From a virus: a stretch of 41,017 bases of DNA. A program made the position numbers and the translations under genes. Below, piece by piece: positions 13,580 to 21,728 of this stretch; position 1 is the first letter of the stretch; the number at the start of each line of letters is the position of its first letter. The DNA lies in IMG/VR virus record IMGVR_UViG_3300044691_000460, positions 1 to 41,017 of that record, one strand, 5' to 3'. Below the pieces are notes generated by a model, which saw only the letters and a list, made by a program, of their open reading frames with translations, was not told the origin of the DNA and made no database searches.

Positions 13580-14344
13580 TTAGCTGTATTGCATGAGACT
13601 GGCACCGTCCATGCTCCCGTCTGTGTCGACCGCGAACAGCTGTACCGATCGCGCGTTGGGTGCGGGGCTGATATCTCCATGTCCGCGAACATTGGCCGGC
13701 CAGGCGAAATTGCGACCACCCACCGCATCCTGGATGATCCGGATCGGGACGATGAGCTTCCCCGCCATGTTGCTGACGAAGGAGCTGACCACATCGCCGG
13801 AGAGGGTGAGCTTGAAGGATCCTCCCAGATTGCCATTGAACGTCACGCTGGCGGCATAAGGCACCGTATAGATAGCGCCGCCGCCGTTGATCGTTCCGGT
13901 GACGATGAGGTTGCCGTTGATCGTGATCGATCCATTGATCGTCTGTAGGGCCGAACCGGGAGGATTGAGAAGGACGGGATTTACGGCAAAAATCGCGGGC
14001 GGCTGCGGATCATAGAGCGCGGTATTGCTCAGGTCAAAGGTCCCGACACCCGCAAACTGATAGGCGTTGAGCTGGATCGTGTTGCCCCGGTCGTCGGTGA
14101 CGGCGAACGTATAGTAAGTCCCGGCCGGGGTGATGACATCATTGCCCCAGATGGTCTCCGAAATGAATCCTGTCACTCCTGCCTTCACGGGCAGAGGGGA
14201 AGTCTTTGCGATCAAGGCAGTCCCGGCAACGCGCGGTACCTGGCTCCCATAACCGCAGAGCTGCGCGGTCAGTGTGGAGTTCGGCTGGATCGCTCCCAAG
14301 AGGTCGAACATGCTGGCGACGATCGTTACTTGCGGGGTGAGCAT
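13580..14344 (-). CDS. fibre/virion-associated beta-rich protein
   Basis: This 254-residue protein has a beta-rich pattern. The central GSITINGNLIVTGTINGGG resembles short beta-helical collar repeats of phage fibres. The C-terminal half (PYAASVTFNGNLGGSFKLTLSGDV, FAWPANVRGHGDISPAP, VQLFAVDTDGSM) matches the head of tail-fibre-type proteins. It lies just upstream of the larger fibre-like gene, so it is probably a fibre or tip component. Confidence 0.6.
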   Translation of the reverse strand: MLTPQVTIVASMFDLLGAIQPNSTLTAQLCGYGSQVPRVAGTALIAKTSPLPVKAGVTGFISETIWGNDVITPAGTYYTFAVTDDRGNTIQLNAYQFAGVGTFDLSNTALYDPQPPAIFAVNPVLLNPPGSALQTINGSITINGNLIVTGTINGGGAIYTVPYAASVTFNGNLGGSFKLTLSGDVVSSFVSNMAGKLIVPIRIIQDAVGGRNFAWPANVRGHGDISPAPNARSVQLFAVDTDGSMDGASLMQYS

Positions 14345-14350
14345 GGTTTT

Positions 14351-14761
14351 CTATCCAAAGAACGAAGTGAGGCCGATGGTTGCGCGAAGGGGATGGTTTG
14401 CTGGATCGCGCGCGATATTATGCAGAAACCAGTCGCTGGTGATGTTGTGGGGCTCCGCATAGTACAGAGCCCCGTTGGTGGTGTCCTCATCCGATCCGTG
14501 GTAAACGTCATCGATCTGCTGCAGAAACTGCTTTACCTCGCTCTTGCGCAGGTCCAGCCTAGAGAGGTTGGCTGGCATTGATCCGCGCGAGATCGAGGCC
14601 TCCTCCAGTGCCGTCATCCAATCGCCTCCATACCAACCTGCCTCCACGCGGTTGCGCAGGACATGGGCGACACCGATCATGTTGTCGATGCCGCCCGCCC
14701 CGATCGCCTCGCGGATACAGAAGTTGGCTAGTTGCCCTTTGATGAAAGTGTCCGCGTTCAA
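14351..14761 (-). CDS. SleB/cell-wall-hydrolase-like protein
   Basis: This 136-residue protein starts with TTG in a TTGA overlap with the upstream stop. FCIREAIGAGGIDNMIGVAHVLRNRVEAGWYGGDW (14-48) and ALYYAEPHN resemble the hydrolase_2 (SleB) fold, in which the EA..E-like helix and the N.RV motif cut peptidoglycan. It lacks a signal and lies amid tail genes, so it may be virion-borne and act during entry, distinct from the T4-type endolysin. Confidence 0.6.
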   Translation of the reverse strand: MNADTFIKGQLANFCIREAIGAGGIDNMIGVAHVLRNRVEAGWYGGDWMTALEEASISRGSMPANLSRLDLRKSEVKQFLQQIDDVYHGSDEDTTNGALYYAEPHNITSDWFLHNIARDPANHPLRATIGLTSFFG

Positions 14762-14961
14762 ACCGCACCCCGATGATCTATGCGGCTATCTGCTCGCGGC
14801 CAAGGATTGCCATACGGGATGTTGTTCTTGAGGACCTGGAGACAGAGACCACAGCAGCGGGCGAGTTCCGTTGAATCGCGGGCCCGGACCATGCCGGTCG
14901 CGCGCCGCCAACAGAATTCACATCGCTTGCGAGGTTTGGCTTTGGAGCATCCCATTCGCAT
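14758..14961 (-). CDS. zinc-knuckle hypothetical protein
   Basis: This 67-residue basic protein starts at the ATG in a TGATG junction with the previous stop. CEFCWRR and CCGLC suggest a four-cysteine zinc finger. A longer version from 15039 would lie almost entirely within the upstream gene. No family is recognised. Confidence 0.5.
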   Translation of the reverse strand: MRMGCSKAKPRKRCEFCWRRATGMVRARDSTELARCCGLCLQVLKNNIPYGNPWPRADSRIDHRGAV

Positions 14962-15236
14962 CACTCGCCCGCCTTTCGGTAGAAGTGGTTGGCCATCATC
15001 AGGAGATCGCCCTTCGTCCCCGTTCCCACATGCTTGCAAACCATATGAGTGTCGCTATGGCGGAAGGATTTGACGACGATTCCAACATCGGTTACGCGCC
15101 CATACTCGCCGCGCTCGATCGCGCGGGCCAGTGATTTCAATCGTCCCGGAACGTCATAGGCCGTTCCCTGGTCGATTAGTCTGAGTTTCGCTTTCTTCAG
15201 TAGAGATTTCGGCGACTCTTTCGCTGCAGAATTCAT
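14961..15236 (-). CDS. basic hypothetical protein
   Basis: This 91-residue basic protein starts with MNSAAKESPKSLLKKAKLRLID and has GRLKSLARAIERGEYGRVTDVGIVVKS in its middle. It has an ATGA overlap with the gene at 15233. No family is recognised. It is co-expressed with tail/internal protein genes. Confidence 0.6.
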   Translation of the reverse strand: MNSAAKESPKSLLKKAKLRLIDQGTAYDVPGRLKSLARAIERGEYGRVTDVGIVVKSFRHSDTHMVCKHVGTGTKGDLLMMANHFYRKAGE

Positions 15237-15976
15237 ATTTGGAGTCCCATTTTCACCCTTCGATTGATTTGCAACTGCTCCCGGTAAAACTCACTGGCGG
15301 GACCCACTGCGGGGCCGAAGGCTTTCTCCGCTTCCTCTTGCGTGATTACTTCCGAAACAATCAGACACAGCAACGCCGTGCGCCAGCCGCGAAATCGCTC
15401 CTCGGTGGGCACGTCATAGTCATTGAAACGCATGATGCTGTACTCGGGTCCATACGGATATTGCAGCGATGTGACTGTCATCGCCTCGCCGCAGACCCTA
15501 GCATTCACCCCGATGCGGCCGACCAGGGTGAAGGGGTTGAGCCAGAGCCGCGCGTTCTTGTGCTCCTCCACGCGCGCATCGACTCCCACCTCCCGCAGCT
15601 TCCGAAGAAATTTATAGGGGTGCATGATCTGCACCAGGCGCATCTCCTCGGCTTCCTTGCCTTGCCAGCGGCGTTGCCCTGGCCAGCGCTGCCGGCGCGT
15701 TCCTTCGTGGTTGTAGCTCATCTCCCATTGCATCAGCGCCATTTCAACGTTTTGGTTGGAGCTCTTGAGGTAGCGATGCCGCATCTCGCGCAGCAGCTGC
15801 GCCACCTCGGGGTGGCGCGTGAGGGGGTTGTCGAGCTCCTGGTCATAGTCATCGGCCGCCTGCGCCGCGATCGCCGCCTGCAGCTGCGCCGGCGACATCA
15901 TCCGGGGATCCGTGGCGAAATAGAAGCTGCGAGGTTCGCCGGGCAATGACTGTTTTACTCCCCTCATCTCAATCAT
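15233..15976 (-). CDS. hypothetical virion-cluster protein
   Basis: This 247-residue protein is rich in Arg, Gln and Glu, with an Ala/Gln-rich helix (about 29-45) and a central basic region RRQRWPGQRRWQGKEAEEM. The C-terminal part looks globular and contains EVITQEEAEKAFGP. Its start (15976) has only a weak Shine-Dalgarno, so Met4 is an alternative. No family is recognised. It follows the internal-virion-like genes. Confidence 0.55.
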   Translation of the reverse strand: MIEMRGVKQSLPGEPRSFYFATDPRMMSPAQLQAAIAAQAADDYDQELDNPLTRHPEVAQLLREMRHRYLKSSNQNVEMALMQWEMSYNHEGTRRQRWPGQRRWQGKEAEEMRLVQIMHPYKFLRKLREVGVDARVEEHKNARLWLNPFTLVGRIGVNARVCGEAMTVTSLQYPYGPEYSIMRFNDYDVPTEERFRGWRTALLCLIVSEVITQEEAEKAFGPAVGPASEFYREQLQINRRVKMGLQI

Positions 15977-16003
15977 TTGTCACACTCATAGTGTTCATTT
16001 CTC

Positions 16004-18250
16004 CTACTGCGTTGGTTCGCTGTTGATCGCAGAGGCAATCAGCGGGGCGAAGATTCTGGGGTTGACCTGGTGCCGGACGGCGCGGTCGACCAGCATCCCC
16101 ACGCGCGGGTTGATCGCCGCCTGGCGCAAGATGAAGCGGGTTCCGTCCTCGAGGGCCGCTCCGGTAAGGGCACCAACCGCCGTCTGGCCGAAGATATGGC
16201 CCACCACTCCGCCTACCAGCGCGCCCTTGCCCACCCTGCGCGTCATCTCGCGGGCGATCTCGGCGGCGACGTTGCGCGTTGGCAATGCCGTTTCTGGCTT
16301 CGAGAGTAGATCCGAGACGCGGTACAGATTTTGTAATCCGTCATAGCCGATGACGCGCTCAACGTCCGCTCTCGGCGTCTTCACCAACATGCGGTTTAGT
16401 CGAGTCTCGAGCGAATTGCCTCGGATGAGGCGATTCTTGCCCAGCGTATCGGCGATGTCCTGCGGTGCTCCCTTGATCGCCCCATCGACCGTGGCATGAA
16501 TGGTATGCAACACATTCGCATCGCGCCATGCGGCATTCGCGCTCTGCAACTCTGGCCGGCTGACTTCCGTTCCATAGCGATTGAAGAGGTCCTGGATGCC
16601 ACTGTCTGCTGCGGCCTTGCTTGTAACCGCCTCCTCATAGGCCTTGACGCTGCCCGGCTGGAACATCACCTTCGCCGCCGCCTTGCTCTGATTACGGAGC
16701 GCGGTGAACTGGCCGCCTGATACCTCGTCGAGCTTCTGATAGATCGGCTTGACGGAGGCCTCGAGCTGGTCGGCCGCGTCTCCGAAGCTTGAAACATGCT
16801 GCGCCAGGCCTGCGGCATCGACTGGCTCGAAATGCGGGTTGAGCCGCTCTTGTGCGTGGTAGAGGCCGAGCTGCTCCTGCATGGAGTCGCGCGCGGCGGT
16901 GATCTGCGCCTGCTGTGCCTTGGGCATCTCGGCGAATTGCGCGCTATCGTGGATGTCTTCGAGATGGCTGAGATAGGCCTGAGCCTGGCCGGGGTCAGTG
17001 AACTTGAGTTGGCCGCCGCCCTTGGTCACGTCCGTTGCTGCTGTCCCACCCTTTGGGCTACTAAGGTACTGGAAGACAGGTTCCTTGTGCCCCTTGCCCG
17101 CGAATGGATCGGCATCGGACACTGCCGGCAATGCCGCCTCGTCTCCATATTTGAAGGTTCCCTCCGGATACGCTTCGGTCGTCGGGGAGGCTCCCGATCC
17201 TTTTCCTCCGACATATTGAGTCCCGATCTGCTTCTTCCGTGGCTCCGCCGTTCCTCCCCCTTCAACCACTTCCTGCGGCGGCGGTCCATCGATCGTGAAC
17301 TCGAAGCCCTTCGAGCCCTCGGGAGCCTCGAGCAGACGGGACGGGTCGGTGATGGCGGCGATGCGCTGGCGGAGCGCGTTGACCTTCTCGAGTCCATTGC
17401 GCGTCGCGCGCTGCGCGATGTTTACGATCGCATTTCGGCCACCTTCCTGTTGAGCCTCGGCCATCTTCTCCGTTCCCGGTGTCGCCATCGTTGCGATCTT
17501 GCCGGCGATCGGGGCGGCCTTGGGGAGCTGCGAGGCGAGGACAGGAACGTTTGCACCCTCGAGGACCGTAGCGCGCGGCCGGATCTTCGCAATCAGGCTC
17601 TTGACTCCGCCATAAGCTGCTGGAATGACCGCCTCCGCTGCTCCGCCCGTCACGCCTGTAATCGCGCCCGTTGTCAGCGCCTCACTCGCACTTTCGCCGT
17701 GCTCGGCCGACTGCGCGGCTCCCACCGTCCCCTGACGAATGCCAGTCTCGAGGATCTTCGCCATGCGCGGATATTTCTCGAGCGTCTTGAGGACAGGCGC
17801 GATCTTCTGCAGCTTGGCTCCCAGACTCAGACCCTTCAAAGCTTCCTCTCCGGTCAGAAACTCCGCGATCGTCTCCAGGCCTCCGCCGACGCTCTGGCTC
17901 ATATTTTCATTCGGCTTCGCAGCTTCACCCTGGTCATGCGAGATCTGCTCATCCAAGCCATGCTTGCCAAGAAATTCTCCGACGACGGGAATCTTACGCA
18001 TCATCTGCTCTGGCAAAACCATGCTCCTGTCGAACGCTCGGGCGAAACCGGTGTTCATGTCCGAAAGAATTCCGCCATGCGCATCGGCGGCTGGGGATCC
18101 GGAGGTCGAAGGAGGATTCGCAGGCGGCGCGCCAGCGATAGGAGTCACGGTTGCGCCGGGAGGCAGGCCCTCGATCTGCGGGGGCGGCGCTCCCGGTATC
18201 GGAGTGACTGTTGCGCCAGGCGGTAATCCTTGAATTTGCGAGCCGTCCAT
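16004..18250 (-). CDS. internal-virion-like protein, 748 residues
   Basis: This long, Ala/Gly/Gln-rich protein has an N-terminal tandem repeat: QIQGLPPGATVTPIPGAPP (5-23), then QIEGLPPGATVTPIAGAPP (25-43). A central helical region follows (about 240-560), including KMAEAQQEGGRNAIVNIAQRATR. The C-terminal part is partly hydrophobic (KGALVGGVVGHIFGQTAVGALTG), as in ejected membrane-spanning phage proteins. It follows the next internal-virion-like gene without a gap; GGGA precedes the ATG. Role in DNA ejection is inferred from position and composition. Confidence 0.55.
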   Translation of the reverse strand: MDGSQIQGLPPGATVTPIPGAPPPQIEGLPPGATVTPIAGAPPANPPSTSGSPAADAHGGILSDMNTGFARAFDRSMVLPEQMMRKIPVVGEFLGKHGLDEQISHDQGEAAKPNENMSQSVGGGLETIAEFLTGEEALKGLSLGAKLQKIAPVLKTLEKYPRMAKILETGIRQGTVGAAQSAEHGESASEALTTGAITGVTGGAAEAVIPAAYGGVKSLIAKIRPRATVLEGANVPVLASQLPKAAPIAGKIATMATPGTEKMAEAQQEGGRNAIVNIAQRATRNGLEKVNALRQRIAAITDPSRLLEAPEGSKGFEFTIDGPPPQEVVEGGGTAEPRKKQIGTQYVGGKGSGASPTTEAYPEGTFKYGDEAALPAVSDADPFAGKGHKEPVFQYLSSPKGGTAATDVTKGGGQLKFTDPGQAQAYLSHLEDIHDSAQFAEMPKAQQAQITAARDSMQEQLGLYHAQERLNPHFEPVDAAGLAQHVSSFGDAADQLEASVKPIYQKLDEVSGGQFTALRNQSKAAAKVMFQPGSVKAYEEAVTSKAAADSGIQDLFNRYGTEVSRPELQSANAAWRDANVLHTIHATVDGAIKGAPQDIADTLGKNRLIRGNSLETRLNRMLVKTPRADVERVIGYDGLQNLYRVSDLLSKPETALPTRNVAAEIAREMTRRVGKGALVGGVVGHIFGQTAVGALTGAALEDGTRFILRQAAINPRVGMLVDRAVRHQVNPRIFAPLIASAINSEPTQ

Positions 18251-20152
18251 TTATTGTCCCAGCGCAACGTATCTGTTGTTGACCGTGTGGCCGATTAGCT
18301 TGCCCTGTGCGTCGTGAACCTCGTTCTGCGCTCCCGCTGGCGCGGCTTGAGGCTTTGAGGCCACGCCAGTCGGATGGTGATAGACCATGCTCTCGGGTAC
18401 GCCGAAGTGCTGCAGCGCGGCCTTTCCGTCCTCGTCCAGCATGTTCGGAACGTCAGTCCCGATGACGCGACGGAATGTACTATTTACGGCACTCATCCGA
18501 ATAGCTGCAGTCGCAACGAATTGCTTCGCGACGCTCTGCATATCGGCGGGCGACATATCCTCGTTCAACATCTTCTCGCCTTCCTCTTTGTCTTGCGCGA
18601 GTAGGGCATGGTTGTTATTGAGGAAGTTCTGAAACTCCGTCTTGGCTGCTGACTGCTGGACAATCAGGTCCTTTACGGCCGGATTGCTGCCGAACTTCTG
18701 TTTGAGAACCCGCATCGACTTGTTCATCAGCGGTATATTGCTGGACCGCATGGCATTGATCGACTGCGAGAGGTCCATGGTGTGACCAAGAAATTGATTG
18801 AAGGACTGGATCGCGATCGCATTCTTGCCATCGCCGGTGAAGGATTTGCGGGTTGCCAGTTTCAGCTGATAATCCTGCATATTGAAATTCGGATCCGCTC
18901 TCTTCGCTGCCTCGATATATTGCTCCCTGCGATTGCCTCGGATGCTGGCGACCTTGCTGATATCGACCGTTCCGTCGATCATGCCCTTCACGATCTCGTT
19001 ATCTCCCATGCCTTCAGGATTGAGGATCAATCCAGATTCCGCTTTCGCCTTCGCCGCCAGCGCATAGTCTTTCGCAGCCTCGGCCGCATTCTTCGCGATC
19101 GCGCTGTTGTCGACGCGCTCCTGGTGAGCGACCTTGTTGTTCTCTGTTTGCCACTTCAGGATTTCATTGCCGGCTGCAGTCTGCCGGTTGATGTAATCCC
19201 CGTTGGTCATCGTTCCGGCCTTGACCGTCTGCTTCACGATCTCCGGTTCGTCGCCGATCTTGGTGGGCGGCTTCAGCGTAAAGAAGCCCTGATCGGTATC
19301 GATCTTGGCATCCTTCCATTGCGGCGTTACCAGGGCGAAGCGCGTGCCGTCGAACTTCCCATCCGAGTTGATATGCGGAACGGTGACGATATTGCCCTGC
19401 GCATTCTCCTTCATCAGATTGGGCATGTCCTTGTGCATCTGGAGGACGTTGTCGAAGTTCTGCGCGACGCCCAGGTCCTGGCTCCCGTTGCCGCCATTGT
19501 TGATGAGTTTCACAAACGCATTCTCGCGATCGCTATCCTGCACCTTGGCATCGACCTGCATCCTCGAGAGCTGGAAAGCGGAGACGGCCGACTGGTAGGT
19601 CAGGGCCTGCGTCTGCGCCTTGCGCACCAAAGCCTGCTGCTGGACGTTGTAATCCTGGTCCGCCCGGTCGCGCCCCTGCTGCTGTTGCTGCTCCGCTCCC
19701 TGAGATCCCGCAGTGATACCTGCGCCCGCCGCCCGCGAAAGCTGGCCAGGTCCTGGCGGGACGCTGAGGCCTGCGGCGGTGCCCTGGACGACGCCGGCGA
19801 TCATGCGCTTCCACTGCGTTCCCGGTCCGGAGGGGGTTTGCGTCACGACCATCTTGCCGGTCTGCGGATCGCGCTGATAGCTGGTGTCCTGCGTCCCGCC
19901 AAGAGCTCCCATGATGCCGTGATAGACCCTGACGGCTAAATTGTCGCCCTTCACGGGCGGAGTTGCCGCGGCCGCCGCGATTGGGGCAGGTCCGCTGGGC
20001 GCGGCATCGGGCTGGGCGATCATCTGCGTCTGCTGCGGCGAGGCCTGCGTCTCGATCGGGTCGGGCGCTGGCGCGGTGACATTGACCGACGATCCCGGTG
20101 CCGTGGGCATGGATGGCGGTGTCGTGCTGTTCGCTGCTATCTCGTCTGCCAT
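18251..20152 (-). CDS. internal-virion-like protein, 633 residues
   Basis: The N-terminal 150 residues are disordered and Pro/Ala/Thr-rich. A Gln-rich stretch (EQQQQQGRDRADQDYNVQQQ) and long helices with low complexity (IAKNAAEAAKDYALAAKAKAESG) follow. This composition fits the ejected internal core proteins of podoviruses. The ATG at 20152 follows directly after the upstream stop, with GGAGG 12 bases before. No enzyme motif is visible. Confidence 0.55.
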   Translation of the reverse strand: MADEIAANSTTPPSMPTAPGSSVNVTAPAPDPIETQASPQQTQMIAQPDAAPSGPAPIAAAAATPPVKGDNLAVRVYHGIMGALGGTQDTSYQRDPQTGKMVVTQTPSGPGTQWKRMIAGVVQGTAAGLSVPPGPGQLSRAAGAGITAGSQGAEQQQQQGRDRADQDYNVQQQALVRKAQTQALTYQSAVSAFQLSRMQVDAKVQDSDRENAFVKLINNGGNGSQDLGVAQNFDNVLQMHKDMPNLMKENAQGNIVTVPHINSDGKFDGTRFALVTPQWKDAKIDTDQGFFTLKPPTKIGDEPEIVKQTVKAGTMTNGDYINRQTAAGNEILKWQTENNKVAHQERVDNSAIAKNAAEAAKDYALAAKAKAESGLILNPEGMGDNEIVKGMIDGTVDISKVASIRGNRREQYIEAAKRADPNFNMQDYQLKLATRKSFTGDGKNAIAIQSFNQFLGHTMDLSQSINAMRSSNIPLMNKSMRVLKQKFGSNPAVKDLIVQQSAAKTEFQNFLNNNHALLAQDKEEGEKMLNEDMSPADMQSVAKQFVATAAIRMSAVNSTFRRVIGTDVPNMLDEDGKAALQHFGVPESMVYHHPTGVASKPQAAPAGAQNEVHDAQGKLIGHTVNNRYVALGQ

Positions 20153-21001
20153 CTACTTTGCCTCCGCTTTCTTGAGTGCGAGGTTGAAGATCCTGGTGAA
20201 TGCCCACCGCAGGGAGTTGTGCTTGCGAACCGAAGCCGCCATCCGTTCACCGAAGCGCCTGTAGAGATTCACCAGGGCACGCCCGATCGCTCCGCGTGAG
20301 AAGTCACTGACCAGCCACTCCCGGACCAGGACCGTTCGCGGCTCATCCCAGCCCCCGAAGATCTCCGCCGCGATCCAGCACGGAGGCTTCGCTCCTCCTG
20401 TGTAGGCCGTGGCTGCTGCACCAGCCACTCCGCCCAATGCGCCCATCACTGCAGTAAAGGGCGAGTTGGCCGAGGCGGCGATCGCATTCGCTTCATTCGC
20501 CTGGCCGCTGTTCGCGCTGGTCGTCGCGTCGGAATAGCCGACCGGATTCAGTTGGGTAGAAACTCCCAGCTCGCCCTGCACCGCGTTCTGATAGTTCGTC
20601 CGGCCAGCCGCGTAGTTGTCCTCGAGGATCTGGCTGTGCAGCGTGGAGTCGGTCGCGGCTCCAGTCGCCGCCAGCTGCTCGCGCTGCTGATCGGCCACTC
20701 CGGAGGGGATGAAGGTATCGCCGCCGCCCTGCGCCGCCTGTCCTTCGCCCAGCGCCTTCGAAGCCTTCGACATGTTCGCGGCGACGGATTCGGTCGCCGT
20801 GGTATCGAGGATGTTTTGCTCATCGGCGCTGAAACCCTTCTGGCTGGGGCCAGCGGCGACGATCTTCGAAAAACCGGCATTGAGGTTATCGAGGATGCTT
20901 TGCTGCTTCCCGAAGACGGTCGCATTCTCCGTCATCATCTGCTTGGAGAAGTCGGCTTGCTGCTGATACGTCTGATCCTGCTGGCTTACATCTCCGCACA
21001 T
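20153..21001 (-). CDS. virion protein with CFI-box-like C-terminal segment
   Basis: This 282-residue protein has a helical, Gln/Ala-rich N-terminal part (about 1-200), similar to podovirus internal proteins. It ends in a domain that begins KPPCWIAAEIFGGW (about 204-217) and continues EPRTVLVREWL, RGAIGRALVNLYRRFGER and IFNLALKKAEAK. This resembles the CFI-box-type C-terminal region seen in many bacterial proteins, from memory. AAAGGGTG precedes the ATG. Confidence 0.6.
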   Translation of the reverse strand: MCGDVSQQDQTYQQQADFSKQMMTENATVFGKQQSILDNLNAGFSKIVAAGPSQKGFSADEQNILDTTATESVAANMSKASKALGEGQAAQGGGDTFIPSGVADQQREQLAATGAATDSTLHSQILEDNYAAGRTNYQNAVQGELGVSTQLNPVGYSDATTSANSGQANEANAIAASANSPFTAVMGALGGVAGAAATAYTGGAKPPCWIAAEIFGGWDEPRTVLVREWLVSDFSRGAIGRALVNLYRRFGERMAASVRKHNSLRWAFTRIFNLALKKAEAK

Positions 21002-21041
21002 GGCTCGGTCACCCTTTCCGTAAATTATTTTGCTGCCACTT

Positions 21042-21503
21042 CTACGTGTTTTTACCCGGCCTATAGGCTGGCGGTGGGGCTACCTTATAGGAAAGCTCGT
21101 CTGGAACCTTCCTGAAGGCGAGACGCCTCTCGGCAAATCGAACCAGGGGCTCGTTGGTGGAGTCGAAGAGGATCTCCCAGATGCCGGACCCAGCCGCTCC
21201 CGTCCGCAGCCACTCGAAACCCTCGCGCATGGCGTCGGCATTGCGCTCCCGATCGGCGATCATCTCGTCGGATCCGAACTGCACATCGAGCCGCAGGGCG
21301 CGCGTCATCTTGATATAGAAGACGACGTGACCATGGTCATCTTCGACCGCGAAGCATTCCTTGCCCTGATCGGACCGCATGAAGAAATCGGGATCGACGC
21401 GATCGCGGTGATCCGGATCCTGCTCGATCCATACCGCGAGGAGATCTCGATCGCGCTCCATCACCGGCCGCAGACTATAGCGTCCAATCTTGGCTGCGCT
21501 CAT
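21042..21503 (-). CDS. GNAT-fold acetyltransferase-like virion-cluster protein
   Basis: This 153-residue protein has the strand order of a GNAT fold: YSLRPVMERDRDLLAVWI, FAVEDDHGHVVFYIKMTRALRL, a helix with MREGFEWL, then IWEILFDSTNEPLVRFAERRLAFRKV, which resembles the typical C-terminal NEPALRFYEKLGF motif. A clear acetyl-CoA loop (Q/RxxGxG/A) is not visible, so it may be a degenerate or structural version. It lies in the tail cluster and overlaps its upstream neighbour by ATGA. Confidence 0.55.
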   Translation of the reverse strand: MSAAKIGRYSLRPVMERDRDLLAVWIEQDPDHRDRVDPDFFMRSDQGKECFAVEDDHGHVVFYIKMTRALRLDVQFGSDEMIADRERNADAMREGFEWLRTGAAGSGIWEILFDSTNEPLVRFAERRLAFRKVPDELSYKVAPPPAYRPGKNT

Positions 21504-21727
21504 TTGCCCCCCTGCACTGGAAGCAGTCGCGTCTGGGGTACGCGCGAGCCGTAATACTGGCGGGTGAGGGAGTCATAGGTTGACGCCATGAGCGGCATGG
21601 GGCAGTGCATAAAGGCCGACATCCCCAGCGCGGCCTCTGCAACGATGGAGGTTGGTCCCGATGTCGCCGGGGCGGCCGGGCTGAGCCGGCTGCGGTCTAT
21701 GTTCGCTGAGTCCTGGATAGACGGCAT
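21500..21727 (-). CDS. small virion-cluster hypothetical protein
   Basis: This 75-residue protein starts MPSIQDSANIDR at 21727, just after the stop of the nozzle-like gene; a longer start at 21814 would lie inside that gene. It is Ala/Ser-rich with LTRQYYGSRVPQTRLLPVQGGK at the end. No family is recognised. Confidence 0.5.
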   Translation of the reverse strand: MPSIQDSANIDRSRLSPAAPATSGPTSIVAEAALGMSAFMHCPMPLMASTYDSLTRQYYGSRVPQTRLLPVQGGK

Positions 21728-21728
21728 T

